DNA from: JAFDWI01 sp964544305
GTDB taxonomy: Bacteria; Actinomycetota; Acidimicrobiia; Acidimicrobiales; Iamiaceae
Length of the DNA stretch: 32,201 nt
Reading direction: 5' to 3'
Assembly (NCBI GenBank): GCA_964544305.1
Contig: CAZJAZ010000032.1
Coordinates: forward strand, 1-32,201
Shown: positions 23,057 through 30,455 of the stretch, one piece after another
Numbering within the stretch: the stretch's first letter is position 1
Layout: every line of letters begins with the position of its first letter
The notes under the pieces: model-generated
The model's input: the letters and a program-made list of their open reading frames with translations, nothing else
The model's database searches: none
Told to the model about the DNA's origin: nothing
Translations under genes and position numbers: made by a program

Positions 23057-24868
23057 TCAGCCTGCGAGGCGTTTGTCGAGATCTCGAAGCTCGTCTTTGA
23101 GCGCTTCTGGAAGTCGCTCACCGATAAATGCGAAATGCTCTTCAATGAGAGGCACCTCGGCGCGCCATGATTCAGGGTCCACCGCGAGCAGCGCGTCAAG
23201 CGTTGCATCGTCAATGTCAAGGCCCGTCAAATCGAGGGACTCGGGAGTTGGCACCTGACCAATTGGCGTGTCGACCGAGGTAGCGGTTTCGTCGCCGTCG
23301 ACGCGTCGCAAAACCCAGTCGAGAACTCGTGCGTTGTCACCAAAACCGGGCCACAAGAACGAGCCGTCGTCACCCTTGCGGAACCAGTTCACCCAGAAAA
23401 GTTTCGGCAATTTGTCTTCGTCGCCATCGGCCCCAATCTCAAGCCAATGTGCCATGTAATCGCCCGCGTTGTAACCAATGAACGGCCGCATCGCGAACGG
23501 ATCGAAACGCACCTCGCCAACGACACCTGCGGCGGCAGCGGTTTTTTCTGACGACATGATCGAGCCTTGGAACACGCCATGATTCCAGTTATTGGATTGG
23601 GCCACCAGCGGAACATTCGTGGCGCGTCGTCCACCAAAGAGAATCGCTGAAATTGGCACACCCGCCTGGGCCTCCCATTCTGGCGCAATAACCGGGCACT
23701 GTGCGGCCGGCGCGGTAAAGCGTGCATTGGGATGGGCTGCGGGCGAACCAGTTTCTGGAGTCCAGTCGTTCCCTTTCCAGTCGGTCAAGTGTGCAGGCGG
23801 GGTGTCGGTGAGTCCTTCCCACCACACGTCGTTGTCGTCAGTCGCGGCGACATTTGTGAAAATGCAGTTTTCATCCAACGAACGAAGCGCATTGAAGTTC
23901 GTTGTTTCGCTCGTGCCCGGCGCAACTCCAAAGAAACCAGCTTCGGGGTTAATGGCATACAAGCGACCGTCATCACCAAACTTCATCCAGGCAATGTCGT
24001 CGCCCACCGTTTCGACTTTCCACCCGGGCAGTGTCGGAATCAACATGGCCATGTTGGTCTTGCCGCAGGCCGATGGGAAGGCGGCGGCCACGTAACGCGG
24101 CTCGCAACCAGGCCGAGTCACTTTGACAATCAACATGTGCTCGGCCATCCAGCCGTCATCGCGAGCCATGGTTGACGCAATCCGCAGCGCAAAACACTTC
24201 TTGCCGAGCAGCGCATTGCCGCCGTAGCCCGAGCCATATGACCAAATTTCTTTATCGGCCGGAAAGTGCGAAATGTATTTGTTGTCCGCATCACATGGCC
24301 ACCGGACATCGTCACGCGCCGTGCCATCAGACAACACCAGTGGGTAGCCCACACTGTGTAAACAGCGCACCCAGTCACCATCGCCAAGGACATCAAGTGC
24401 GCCTTGGCCCAGGCGGGCCATAATGCGCATGTTGGTGACCACGTAGGCCGAATCGGTCAACTGCACACCAATATGGGCGATTGGAGAGCCGAGTGGCCCC
24501 ATCGAAAACGGGACCACATACATGGTGCGGCCTTTCATGGCGCCGCGGTAATGCTCAAGCATTTCGGCTTTCATTGCACCTGGTTCGCTCCAGTTGTTGG
24601 TCGCGCCAGCGTCGGCCTCATCAGGCGAGCAAATGAACGTGCGCTCTTCAACACGGGCCACGTCTGCCGGGTCAGAAAGAGCTAAATAACTGTTGGGGCG
24701 CTTTGCGTCGTCAAGACGGGTAAACACACCGGCCTCAACGAGTTCACCAGCAAGTCGGTCGTATTCTTCTATCGACCCGTCGCACCAATAGACGTTGTCA
24801 GGCTGAAAAATTTCAGCCCATTCGTCAACCCATGCGAGCAGCTTGCTATTTGTGGTGGTGGCCGTCAT
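23057..24868 (-). CDS. pckG: Phosphoenolpyruvate carboxykinase (GTP)
   Basis: This 603-residue cytoplasmic enzyme converts oxaloacetate and GTP to phosphoenolpyruvate, CO2 and GDP, the entry to gluconeogenesis. The GTP-type P-loop FPSACGKTN (264-272) contains the reactive cysteine typical of this class. The metal-binding segment GDDIAWMKFGDDGRLYAINPEAGFFGVAPGT follows, and RKGDDGSFLWPGFGDNARVLDWVLRR lies near the C-terminus. Length is normal. I chose ATG 24868, preceded by a strong GGAGAGGG Shine-Dalgarno; the frame continues upstream to 24904 but without a better start. Only 19 bp separate its stop from the convergent VKOR gene. The upstream gene is rpmB, 57 bp away on the same strand. Confidence 0.97.
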   Translation of the reverse strand: MTATTTNSKLLAWVDEWAEIFQPDNVYWCDGSIEEYDRLAGELVEAGVFTRLDDAKRPNSYLALSDPADVARVEERTFICSPDEADAGATNNWSEPGAMKAEMLEHYRGAMKGRTMYVVPFSMGPLGSPIAHIGVQLTDSAYVVTNMRIMARLGQGALDVLGDGDWVRCLHSVGYPLVLSDGTARDDVRWPCDADNKYISHFPADKEIWSYGSGYGGNALLGKKCFALRIASTMARDDGWMAEHMLIVKVTRPGCEPRYVAAAFPSACGKTNMAMLIPTLPGWKVETVGDDIAWMKFGDDGRLYAINPEAGFFGVAPGTSETTNFNALRSLDENCIFTNVAATDDNDVWWEGLTDTPPAHLTDWKGNDWTPETGSPAAHPNARFTAPAAQCPVIAPEWEAQAGVPISAILFGGRRATNVPLVAQSNNWNHGVFQGSIMSSEKTAAAAGVVGEVRFDPFAMRPFIGYNAGDYMAHWLEIGADGDEDKLPKLFWVNWFRKGDDGSFLWPGFGDNARVLDWVLRRVDGDETATSVDTPIGQVPTPESLDLTGLDIDDATLDALLAVDPESWRAEVPLIEEHFAFIGERLPEALKDELRDLDKRLAG

Positions 24869-24893
24869 GCCCTCTCCGAAGTACGGGATGGAT

Positions 24894-24908
24894 AGAGATC
24901 GCATCTCT
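24894..24908 (-). other. Short hairpin between rpmB and pckG
   Basis: AGAGAT and ATCTCT (24894-24899 and 24903-24908) form a 6-bp stem with a 3-nt loop. It may act as a weak attenuator or processing site between the L28 and PEP carboxykinase messages. It lacks a T-tract. Confidence 0.25.
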
Positions 24909-24925
24909 CATGGCGGCCTCGTAAA

Positions 24926-25120
24926 TCAACGGGTGGCTTTTTGGATCTTGCCAGCCTTGATACAACGAGTGCACACGTTGATGCGTTTCGTTGAGCCCCC
25001 AACGACCGCACGAACCCGTTGAATATTCGGGTTCCAGCGGCGCTTGGTGCGCCGGTGCGAGTGGCTGATGCTCATGCCGAATGACGGGTGCTTCCCGCAC
25101 ACCTCACAGACTGAAGCCAT
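24926..25120 (-). CDS. rpmB: 50S ribosomal protein L28
   Basis: This 64-residue ribosomal large-subunit protein starts MASVCEVCGKHPSFG and continues with the typical ISHSHRRTKRRWNPNIQ and VGGSTKRINVCTRCIKAGKI. Cys5/Cys8 and Cys50/Cys53 form the two CxxC pairs of the zinc-binding (C+) form, which is usually the house-keeping version rather than the zinc-starvation paralogue. The frame is open to 25168, but the conserved family N-terminus fixes the ATG at 25120; a GAGG lies about 11 bases upstream. In many actinobacteria rpmB stands next to the DAK-recG gene pair. Here it points away from them and an ATPase gene lies in between. Confidence 0.97.
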   Translation of the reverse strand: MASVCEVCGKHPSFGMSISHSHRRTKRRWNPNIQRVRAVVGGSTKRINVCTRCIKAGKIQKATR

Positions 25121-25223
25121 AATCGGCCACACCTCACACGTAGAATCGTTACTAGGGACGGTTGACAATGTTAGAGCCCGATGGGCATCGACGCAAAAGC
25201 GAGTCGATCAGCGACCACCACGC

Positions 25224-26444
25224 TTAGGGCATGCCTCCTGCATCAATCTCGTCGAAACGCCCACCAAGATCTTGAGCGAACTTGATGATCGCACGAGAAA
25301 CCGGGTCTTTGGGTGAGCTTTGTACGATCACCTGCTTGTTGTCTCCCGCGGCAATAACCGCAGGAGAATCCGGGATTGCGCACACGACGGGGATCCCGAC
25401 AATCTGGTTGTAGGACGATGCTTCGAAGTCTGAAATATTGCGCACCCGATTGAGGATCATCCAAGATTTCGATAATGGCAAACCCGCGTCGGCAATCAAT
25501 TTACGGGCGAGACGGAGATTCTTGAGCGACGCCACATCAGTGCCAGCCACAAAGAAAAGTTCATCGGCGGCAACGAGATACTCGGCGATGTTCACCAGTG
25601 GTGCGGGCAGGTCAATGATCACGATCTCTGACGCGGCCTGCAGGCCTTCAGCGACCGCCAAAATGAGTTCTCGAGATAGATCGTGAAGCGGAATGTGGGC
25701 TCGGTACATCCCAAAGAACTGCACACCCGTGGGTTTGTGTGTGACGAGTTCTTCAATGACCTCTTCGGGTTTGAGTTGTTTGGGTAAATCGCCGGGTTCA
25801 ATTTCGTCGCGCGGCTTGATTCCCATGAGAAGCGGAAGGTCGCCAAAGACCGGGTCCGCATCACACAACGAGACGGTTCGACCTTCGGCCACGAGCGCGG
25901 CAGCGAGATTCATTGCGACAGTCGAAACGCCTGTCCCGCCTTTGGCCGAACACACCATGACCAGTCGCCCACGATCGCGTTTCGTTCGCTTGCCTTGGGT
26001 TCGGGTTACTTGAGGAGCGGGAGCAGGCGTAACGGGGTTGGCGGGGAGCGGGGAAACCAGGTCGGTAATTCGACCGACGGCCATCTGGATCTCGTCGGGG
26101 TTCGCCGTTGAAGGCAAGACCTCGCGTACCCCAGCACGCAAGGCATTGCGCATGCCATTGATGTCGAGCGCAACCGAGTCCATGACCAACAGCACGCCAA
26201 TGTGTGGCATGCGCCGAAGTATCGGGCCAATGTGGTCTTTGAGGTTCACGTCCGAGTTCGGCCCAAACACCATGATGTTTGCGGGAGAACTTGCGAGTTT
26301 GGACTGTGCGTCTTCAAGGTCACGGAGTTCGACCGTTGCTGCGTAGGCGCTGATTGTCCGCTGGGCATTTTGACGCCAAACCGGGTCGGGATCGACGATA
26401 AGTGCAACGTAGGGAGGGAGAGGTGCGTTACTTTGATCGCTCAC
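25224..26444 (-). CDS. CpaE/TadZ-like ATPase: receiver-like N-domain plus MinD/ParA-type domain
   Basis: This 406-residue protein has an N-terminal (about 12-130) atypical response-regulator receiver-like fold (VALIVDPDPVWRQNAQRTISAY, VLLVMDSVALDINGMRNALRAGVREVLPS). A proline-rich linker (132-148) leads to a SIMIBI ATPase. The deviant Walker A is SAKGGTGVST (167-176): the signature lysine of KGG is kept, but the usual P-loop lysine before S/T is valine, as in several CpaE/TadZ proteins. DADPVFGDLPLLMG and VIIDLPAP follow. Such proteins place Tad/Flp pilus machinery or other polar structures. No tad/cpa genes are nearby. GTG 26444 is supported by TACGAT eight bases upstream; the open frame before it runs into the divergent promoter. 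Confidence 0.83.
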   Translation of the reverse strand: MSDQSNAPLPPYVALIVDPDPVWRQNAQRTISAYAATVELRDLEDAQSKLASSPANIMVFGPNSDVNLKDHIGPILRRMPHIGVLLVMDSVALDINGMRNALRAGVREVLPSTANPDEIQMAVGRITDLVSPLPANPVTPAPAPQVTRTQGKRTKRDRGRLVMVCSAKGGTGVSTVAMNLAAALVAEGRTVSLCDADPVFGDLPLLMGIKPRDEIEPGDLPKQLKPEEVIEELVTHKPTGVQFFGMYRAHIPLHDLSRELILAVAEGLQAASEIVIIDLPAPLVNIAEYLVAADELFFVAGTDVASLKNLRLARKLIADAGLPLSKSWMILNRVRNISDFEASSYNQIVGIPVVCAIPDSPAVIAAGDNKQVIVQSSPKDPVSRAIIKFAQDLGGRFDEIDAGGMP

Positions 26445-26452
26445 GGCACTTG

Positions 26453-26458
26453 ATCGTA
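26453..26458 (-). promoter_or_regulatory. Putative -10 box (TACGAT-N8-GTG) for the CpaE-like gene
   Basis: On the minus strand TACGAT is followed by eight bases and then GTG at 26444. It mirrors the plus-strand TACGAT of the DAK gene: TGATCGTA at 26451-26458 is the reverse complement of TACGATCA at 26484-26491. Confidence 0.5.
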
Positions 26459-26483
26459 TCTCGGTTTGAGTGCGCGAGGGATC

Positions 26484-26489
26484 TACGAT
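26484..26489 (+). promoter_or_regulatory. Putative -10 box (TACGAT-N8-ATG) for the DAK gene
   Basis: TACGAT is followed by CATGGGCA and then ATG at 26498, predicting a leaderless message for the DAK-DUF2332 operon. Confidence 0.5.
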
Positions 26490-26497
26490 CATGGGCA

Positions 26498-27964
26498 ATG
26501 TCGAATGAGCGTGTCACCGCAACTGATCTGCAGAAGATTATTGAAACGTTTCGTGACCTTCTCCAGTCCCATCAAACGCGCATCAACCGATTGAATGTGT
26601 ACCCGGTGCCCGACGGTGACACCGGCACGAACATGGCGCTCACCGTGAAGTCGGTATGCGAGGAAATCGACCAGATTGATGGCGATCGGACGATGGCCGT
26701 GATTACGAAGGCGATCAGTCACGGGTCACTCATGGGGGCCCGCGGGAATAGCGGCGTGATCTTGTCGCAAATTCTGCGGGGACTGGCCGGTGAGGCAGCG
26801 ACGTGTCCTGATGGTCTCGATGCGCCTGGCATGGTGCGTGCGTTGTGTGCCTCGTCGGATGCTGCGTATGGCGCGGTGATGAAACCGGTGGAAGGAACTA
26901 TCCTGACCGTCGTGCGGGGGGCCGCATCTGGTGCGCAAGCCGCGGGCGAGGATGCATCGCTCGTTGCAGTGCTTGATGCGGCGCGTGAAGCTGGTGATGC
27001 AGCATTGGCGTCGACGCCAGAATTGTTATCGGTACTTGCCGATGCTGGCGTCGTTGATGCCGGTGGCACCGGATTGATGTTGCTCTTTGATGCGGCGCTT
27101 CACGTGCTTGCGAACCGCGCCCTGCCCGATGAGCCCGACGTTGATGAGATGGCTGATGCACTTGTTGTCGCGCATGGGCACAGTGAAGGACTGGGTATTG
27201 CTGACCTTCGCTACGAGGTCATGTATTTGCTCGACGCACCCGATTCGACAATCGGGCCATTCAAAGATGTGTGGGCGGGGATTGGGGACTCAATCGTTGT
27301 CGTGGGAGGAGATGGGCTCTGGAACTGTCACATTCACACCGATGACATTGGTGCGGCTATCGAAGCAGGCATNNNNNNNNNNNNNNNNNNNNNNNNNNNN
27401 NNNNNNNNNNNNNNNNNNNNNNNNNNNNNNNNNNNNNNNNNNNNNNNNNNNNNNNNNNNNNNNNNNNNNNNNCCGAACAACTCCAACATCATTCCGGTCG
27501 CGAAACAAGTTGATGAGCAAACGGACAAGCGGGTGCGCGTCGTTCCTACCCGGAGTGTGGTGGAAGCAGTTGCGGCGCTTGTCGTGTACGACCCGCAAGC
27601 GGATGGCGACTCAGTGTGTGAGGCGCTGGGCGAGGGAGCCGCGGCGGTCATAGCGGGCGAAGTCACCCAGGCGGTGCGCGATGCGAGTTGTGACGTTGGC
27701 CCGATTGTCGAAGGTGACTGGCTCGGGATCTGCCGGGACGGAATTTTGGCCGTGGAAGCTTCGCTCGTTGATGCCACAACGAAGCTCCTTGGCGTGCTCG
27801 TTGATGACGGCCATGAGATCGTCACGCTGATCGAGGGCCAAGGGGCGTCGGTGCCCGATACGCGCCAGATCACTTCGTGGCTCAAAGAGAACCGTCCGGA
27901 AGTTGCCGTTGAGGTCCATGCGGGTGGCCAACCCCTCTATCCTTACTTCATCGGAGTGGAGTAG
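26498..27964 (+). CDS. DAK/FakA-like (YloV) domain protein, interrupted by an assembly gap
   Basis: The N-terminal DhaL/DAK2 domain has NVYPVPDGDTGTNM (33-46), whose aspartates bind Mg-ATP, and HGSLMGARGNSGVILSQILRG (75-95). The middle domain reads YEVMYLLDAP and then HIHTDDIGAAIEAG before 100 N. After the gap PNNSNIIPVAKQ, VVPTRSVVEAVAALVVYDP and the C-terminal DegV/DAK1-like end (PEVAVEVHAGGQPLYPYFIGVE) resume in the same frame. In Firmicutes FakA phosphorylates fatty acids held by a FakB binding protein; the actinobacterial homologue is uncharacterised, so a fatty-acid kinase role is inference. Homologues normally have about 90 residues where the gap allows 33. The stop shares one base with the DUF2332 GTG (TAGTG). 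Confidence 0.88.
   Translation: MSNERVTATDLQKIIETFRDLLQSHQTRINRLNVYPVPDGDTGTNMALTVKSVCEEIDQIDGDRTMAVITKAISHGSLMGARGNSGVILSQILRGLAGEAATCPDGLDAPGMVRALCASSDAAYGAVMKPVEGTILTVVRGAASGAQAAGEDASLVAVLDAAREAGDAALASTPELLSVLADAGVVDAGGTGLMLLFDAALHVLANRALPDEPDVDEMADALVVAHGHSEGLGIADLRYEVMYLLDAPDSTIGPFKDVWAGIGDSIVVVGGDGLWNCHIHTDDIGAAIEAGXXXXXXXXXXXXXXXXXXXXXXXXXXXXXXXXXXPNNSNIIPVAKQVDEQTDKRVRVVPTRSVVEAVAALVVYDPQADGDSVCEALGEGAAAVIAGEVTQAVRDASCDVGPIVEGDWLGICRDGILAVEASLVDATTKLLGVLVDDGHEIVTLIEGQGASVPDTRQITSWLKENRPEVAVEVHAGGQPLYPYFIGVE
27373..27472. other. Assembly gap of exactly 100 N inside the DAK gene
   Basis: One hundred unknown bases form a scaffolding placeholder. Coding frame on both sides is consistent with a true length of 1 modulo 3, but the real gap is probably nearer 280 bp. 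Confidence 0.98.
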
Positions 27965-29064
27965 TGGCCGAGTCGAGGTCGCCTGATCTCGACGAATTGC
28001 GTGGCCATTTCGAACGTTTCGCAGCGAACTTTCCCGACCTCGCGTTGTACCACCGACTTGCCGTTGGCTGTGCTCAAGACAACGAAATCTCCTCGATGCT
28101 CGTTCATGCGCAACCTGGTCAGGCTCGTCCGGTGTTGTTGTTTGCAGCGGTACATGATTTGGTGCTGCGTCGACCAGACCTCGCGCTTGCGCGCTGGTAT
28201 AAATCCGGTGAGCAGAGAGTTCACGTTGATGATGGTGACGTTTGGACCGAGTTCCGTGCCACCTGTATGCAATTTCGCGATGAACTGATCGAAACCATCG
28301 CTACTCATGCCACGCAGACCAACGAAGTGAACCGGTCAACACTTGTTGCCGCGTTGTTGTGTCGCGCTTGCGAGGGTGAACCCGACACACCGGTTTCGCT
28401 GGTGGAACTCGGCGCAAGTGCGGGCTTGCTGTTGGGTGTCGACCGATACCGAATCGACATTGGCGAATCGCACCTTGGTGATCCGAATTCGTCGGTGCGT
28501 TGTGTTGCAGAACATCGCGGCGATGACACCTTTGACGAGGCAAGCTTTCCGTCTCAGATCGTTGAGCGCGTCGGCATTGATCAACACCCTGTCGACGTCC
28601 ACAATGTGGATCAGGTCCGCTGGTTAGAAGCGTGTTTGTGGCCGGACCAACCGTGGCGGATCGAGCGCTTTCGCTCGGCGGTCGCAGTGGCAAAAACTGA
28701 CTCACCCCGAGTGGTCCAGGGTGACTTTGTCGCGGCGCTACCCGGTGTCGTTGCTGACTTGCGAGACGATACTCATGTGGTGGTGTTTACGACATGGGCG
28801 TTGACCTATGTGCAGCGTGAACGGCGAGATCTGATTGCCAGGTGCCTGGAAGAATTGGCACAGTCGGGAAGGCCGGTGTCATGGCTTTCGGCGGAACCAC
28901 CAGGATGTGTTCCACAAGTTTTGGCGCCGAAAGAGTTTGAAGAATACGGCGAGGGACGGCCCGACACGGTTCTTGGATTGCGAACGTGGCGTCATGGTAC
29001 TGAGCGTGAGCCGCAGAGTGTTGGCTGGTCCCATCCCCATGGCAACTGGATCCACCTCACCTAA
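27964..29064 (+). CDS. DUF2332 family protein
   Basis: This 366-residue soluble protein belongs to the actinobacteria-enriched DUF2332 family. Landmarks are LRGHFERFAANFPDLALYHRLAVGCAQD at the N-terminus, HAQPGQARPVLLFAAVHDLVL, VSLVELGASAGLLLGVDRYRID in the middle, and HVVVFTTWALTYVQRERR and VGWSHPHGNWIHLT at the end. The ELGASAGLLL segment looks like the glycine-rich nucleotide/SAM-binding loop of Rossmann methyltransferases, so a methyltransferase-like fold is possible. No function is established and this remains inference. The GTG start overlaps the DAK stop by one base, so translation is coupled. The stop is followed immediately by a large hairpin. Confidence 0.82.
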   Translation: MAESRSPDLDELRGHFERFAANFPDLALYHRLAVGCAQDNEISSMLVHAQPGQARPVLLFAAVHDLVLRRPDLALARWYKSGEQRVHVDDGDVWTEFRATCMQFRDELIETIATHATQTNEVNRSTLVAALLCRACEGEPDTPVSLVELGASAGLLLGVDRYRIDIGESHLGDPNSSVRCVAEHRGDDTFDEASFPSQIVERVGIDQHPVDVHNVDQVRWLEACLWPDQPWRIERFRSAVAVAKTDSPRVVQGDFVAALPGVVADLRDDTHVVVFTTWALTYVQRERRDLIARCLEELAQSGRPVSWLSAEPPGCVPQVLAPKEFEEYGEGRPDTVLGLRTWRHGTEREPQSVGWSHPHGNWIHLT

Positions 29065-29119
29065 CGGAACTTGTCGCTTCAACTTGTCGCTATGCGACGC
29101 GTTGAAGCGACAAGTTCCG
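29065..29119 (+). terminator. 55-nt near-perfect hairpin after the DUF2332 gene
   Basis: The stem pairs 29065-29083 with 29101-29119 without mismatch (19 bp). After one T/C mismatch and one G-T wobble it continues with 29086-29090 against 29094-29098, closing on the 3-nt loop TAT. The left side contains AACTTGTCGCT twice (29068 and 29081), and the right side its inverse once. There is no T-tract. The hairpin starts at the first base after the TAA, so it may be a terminator or mRNA stabiliser of the DAK operon, or a remnant of a small repeat element. Confidence 0.55.
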
Positions 29120-29168
29120 GGAATGAGAGAAATATTCCATCCATAGCGTAAGAAGCGACTACGTTCAG

Positions 29169-29174
29169 TAGTGT
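29169..29174 (+). promoter_or_regulatory. Putative -10 box (TAGTGT-N7-ATG) for the NAD(P)-binding protein gene
   Basis: TAGTGT is followed by CATTTGG and then ATG at 29182. With the hairpin just upstream, this suggests a separate leaderless transcription unit. Confidence 0.5.
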
Positions 29175-29181
29175 CATTTGG

Positions 29182-29934
29182 ATGGCACGGATTTTGGTAA
29201 CCGGAGGGACCGGGACACTAGGACAAACACTTGTGCCCCAATTTGTCGATCGAGGTCACGACGTGGGCATACTGACCCGCCGATCACCGGACATCCCAAA
29301 TGGTGTCCGCACGGTTCGAGGCGATCTGGCGATTGGCGAGAACGTCGACGACGCGTTCGACGGCGTTGACGTCGTGGTGCACGCAGCCACCGATCCGACT
29401 CGAAACGCCCAAACGTTTGAGGCGAACTCGATGGCAACCATTATTCGTGCCGCCGAGCGCACCGGAGCGCACGTCGTCTACGTGTCGATCGTTGGCGTCG
29501 ATCGGAACCGCTACGGGTATTACCAGGCAAAGCGATCAGCAGAAAAGCTTCTTGAAGAATCCAATGTCAAGTGGACAATCCAACGGGCCACGCAGTTTCA
29601 CAATCTCATTGATCGGTTCTTGCAAGGCCGAGCATTTGTTCGGGCCCCTGGTTTGGCGTTCCAACCCATCGACGTATCTGAGGTTGCAGGCCGTCTTGTT
29701 GAGATTGCCGAAAACAAGCCGATCGGGCGAGCAACCGATCTTGGCGGTCCAGAACTGTTAGGAATTAAAACACTTGCTCGTCGACGCGAAGCAATTACCA
29801 ATCATCACACGCGATTGATCAAAGTTCCTCGTGTCGGGATGGTGAAAGATTTTGTGCGGGGCGCGCATCTGTGCCCTCGTCATCGTGACGGCGTCATTAC
29901 CTGGGAACAGTGGTTGACAAACCGTTACCAATAG
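29182..29934 (+). CDS. NAD(P)-binding atypical SDR / NmrA-like protein
   Basis: This 250-residue soluble protein has an N-terminal Rossmann motif TGGTGTLG (7-14), then VRTVRGDL, VDVVVHAATDP and HVVYVSIVGVDRNRYGYYQAKRSAEKLLEES. The YxxxK pair of the extended SDR type sits in YYQAKRSAE. This pattern is common in NmrA-like and NDUFA9-like SDR proteins of actinobacteria, which act as reductases or redox-sensing NAD(P)H binders. The substrate cannot be told. The C-terminal part (residues about 170-250) is variable, with a PIDVSEVAGRLVEIAE segment that often follows the cofactor domain. It lies between the hairpin and an SRPBCC gene 25 bp downstream on the same strand. Confidence 0.8.
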   Translation: MARILVTGGTGTLGQTLVPQFVDRGHDVGILTRRSPDIPNGVRTVRGDLAIGENVDDAFDGVDVVVHAATDPTRNAQTFEANSMATIIRAAERTGAHVVYVSIVGVDRNRYGYYQAKRSAEKLLEESNVKWTIQRATQFHNLIDRFLQGRAFVRAPGLAFQPIDVSEVAGRLVEIAENKPIGRATDLGGPELLGIKTLARRREAITNHHTRLIKVPRVGMVKDFVRGAHLCPRHRDGVITWEQWLTNRYQ

Positions 29935-29959
29935 CCGGGCAATGTGGTGAACTAGGACC

Positions 29960-30418
29960 ATGGCAACACATATTTCAATCTCGCGTGACATCCAGGCGAC
30001 TCCAGAAGTGGTCTATGACGCGATTTCGGATGTAACCCGCATGGGCGAGTGGTCAATCGAGTGTGTTGGTTGCGAATGGACGGGTGACTCGACCAAACCG
30101 GTGGTCGGTGCAACATTTGATGGTCACAATCGCAACGGCGATCACGAGTGGACAAGCAACTGCACGATTACCCAAGCCGAGCGCCCACGAGCATTCACGT
30201 TTGAATGCGCAATGTTCGACTTTCACTTTTCAACGTGGGGTTACACGATCGAAGCGATAGACGGTGGATGTCGGGTCACTGAATGGAGCGATGACCTTCG
30301 GCCCGAATCGGCAATGGAGTTTTCGAAGCAAATGTCTGGCGTGGAAGATCGCAACGCGCGCAATGACGAGACAATTTCGGCAACCCTTGAGAACTTGGCC
30401 GCAACTCTTGAAGGCTGA
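29960..30418 (+). CDS. SRPBCC family protein (polyketide cyclase/START-like)
   Basis: This 152-residue small soluble protein starts THISISRDIQATPEVVYDAISDVTRMGEWS, the standard opening of bacterial SRPBCC proteins. It continues with VVGATFDGHNRNGDHEWTSNCTITQAERPRAFTFEC, YTIEAIDGGCRVTEWSDD, and a long terminal helix (NARNDETISATLENLAATLE). The helix-grip fold binds a hydrophobic ligand; the ligand here is unknown. ATG 29960 is preceded closely by TAGGACC, which could serve as a short Shine-Dalgarno. It is the second SRPBCC-like protein in the window, the other being the DUF2505 gene, but the two show no obvious close similarity. It is followed 33 bp later by recG. Confidence 0.83.
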   Translation: MATHISISRDIQATPEVVYDAISDVTRMGEWSIECVGCEWTGDSTKPVVGATFDGHNRNGDHEWTSNCTITQAERPRAFTFECAMFDFHFSTWGYTIEAIDGGCRVTEWSDDLRPESAMEFSKQMSGVEDRNARNDETISATLENLAATLEG

Positions 30419-30419
30419 C

Positions 30420-30455
30420 ATGGCCGGCGCACACCGGGCCGCACCTGTGCGATGA
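30420..30455 (+). CDS. Possible 11-codon leader ORF overlapping the recG start
   Basis: ATG at 30420 opens MAGAHRAAPVR, with a stop at 30453-30455 that overlaps the recG ATG as ATGA. recG itself has no visible Shine-Dalgarno, so reinitiation from this mini-ORF could deliver ribosomes. Such short frames also arise by chance, and the peptide is not recognised. Confidence 0.2.
   Translation: MAGAHRAAPVR

Noticed and set aside
25140..25168. Sigma70-type promoter for rpmB (TTGTCA, 17-bp spacer, TTCTAC)
   Set aside because: The -35 match and spacing are good, but the -10 matches the consensus at only two positions, so it is not called.
25121..25223. tRNA or small RNA in the largest minus-strand gap
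   Set aside because: No cloverleaf arms or T-loop-like GTTCRA sequence could be found; nothing supportable is seen in this 103-bp stretch.
27373..27472. Frameshift or pseudogene at the DAK gene
   Set aside because: Both flanks encode conserved DAK-family segments in a compatible frame; the interruption is only unknown bases.
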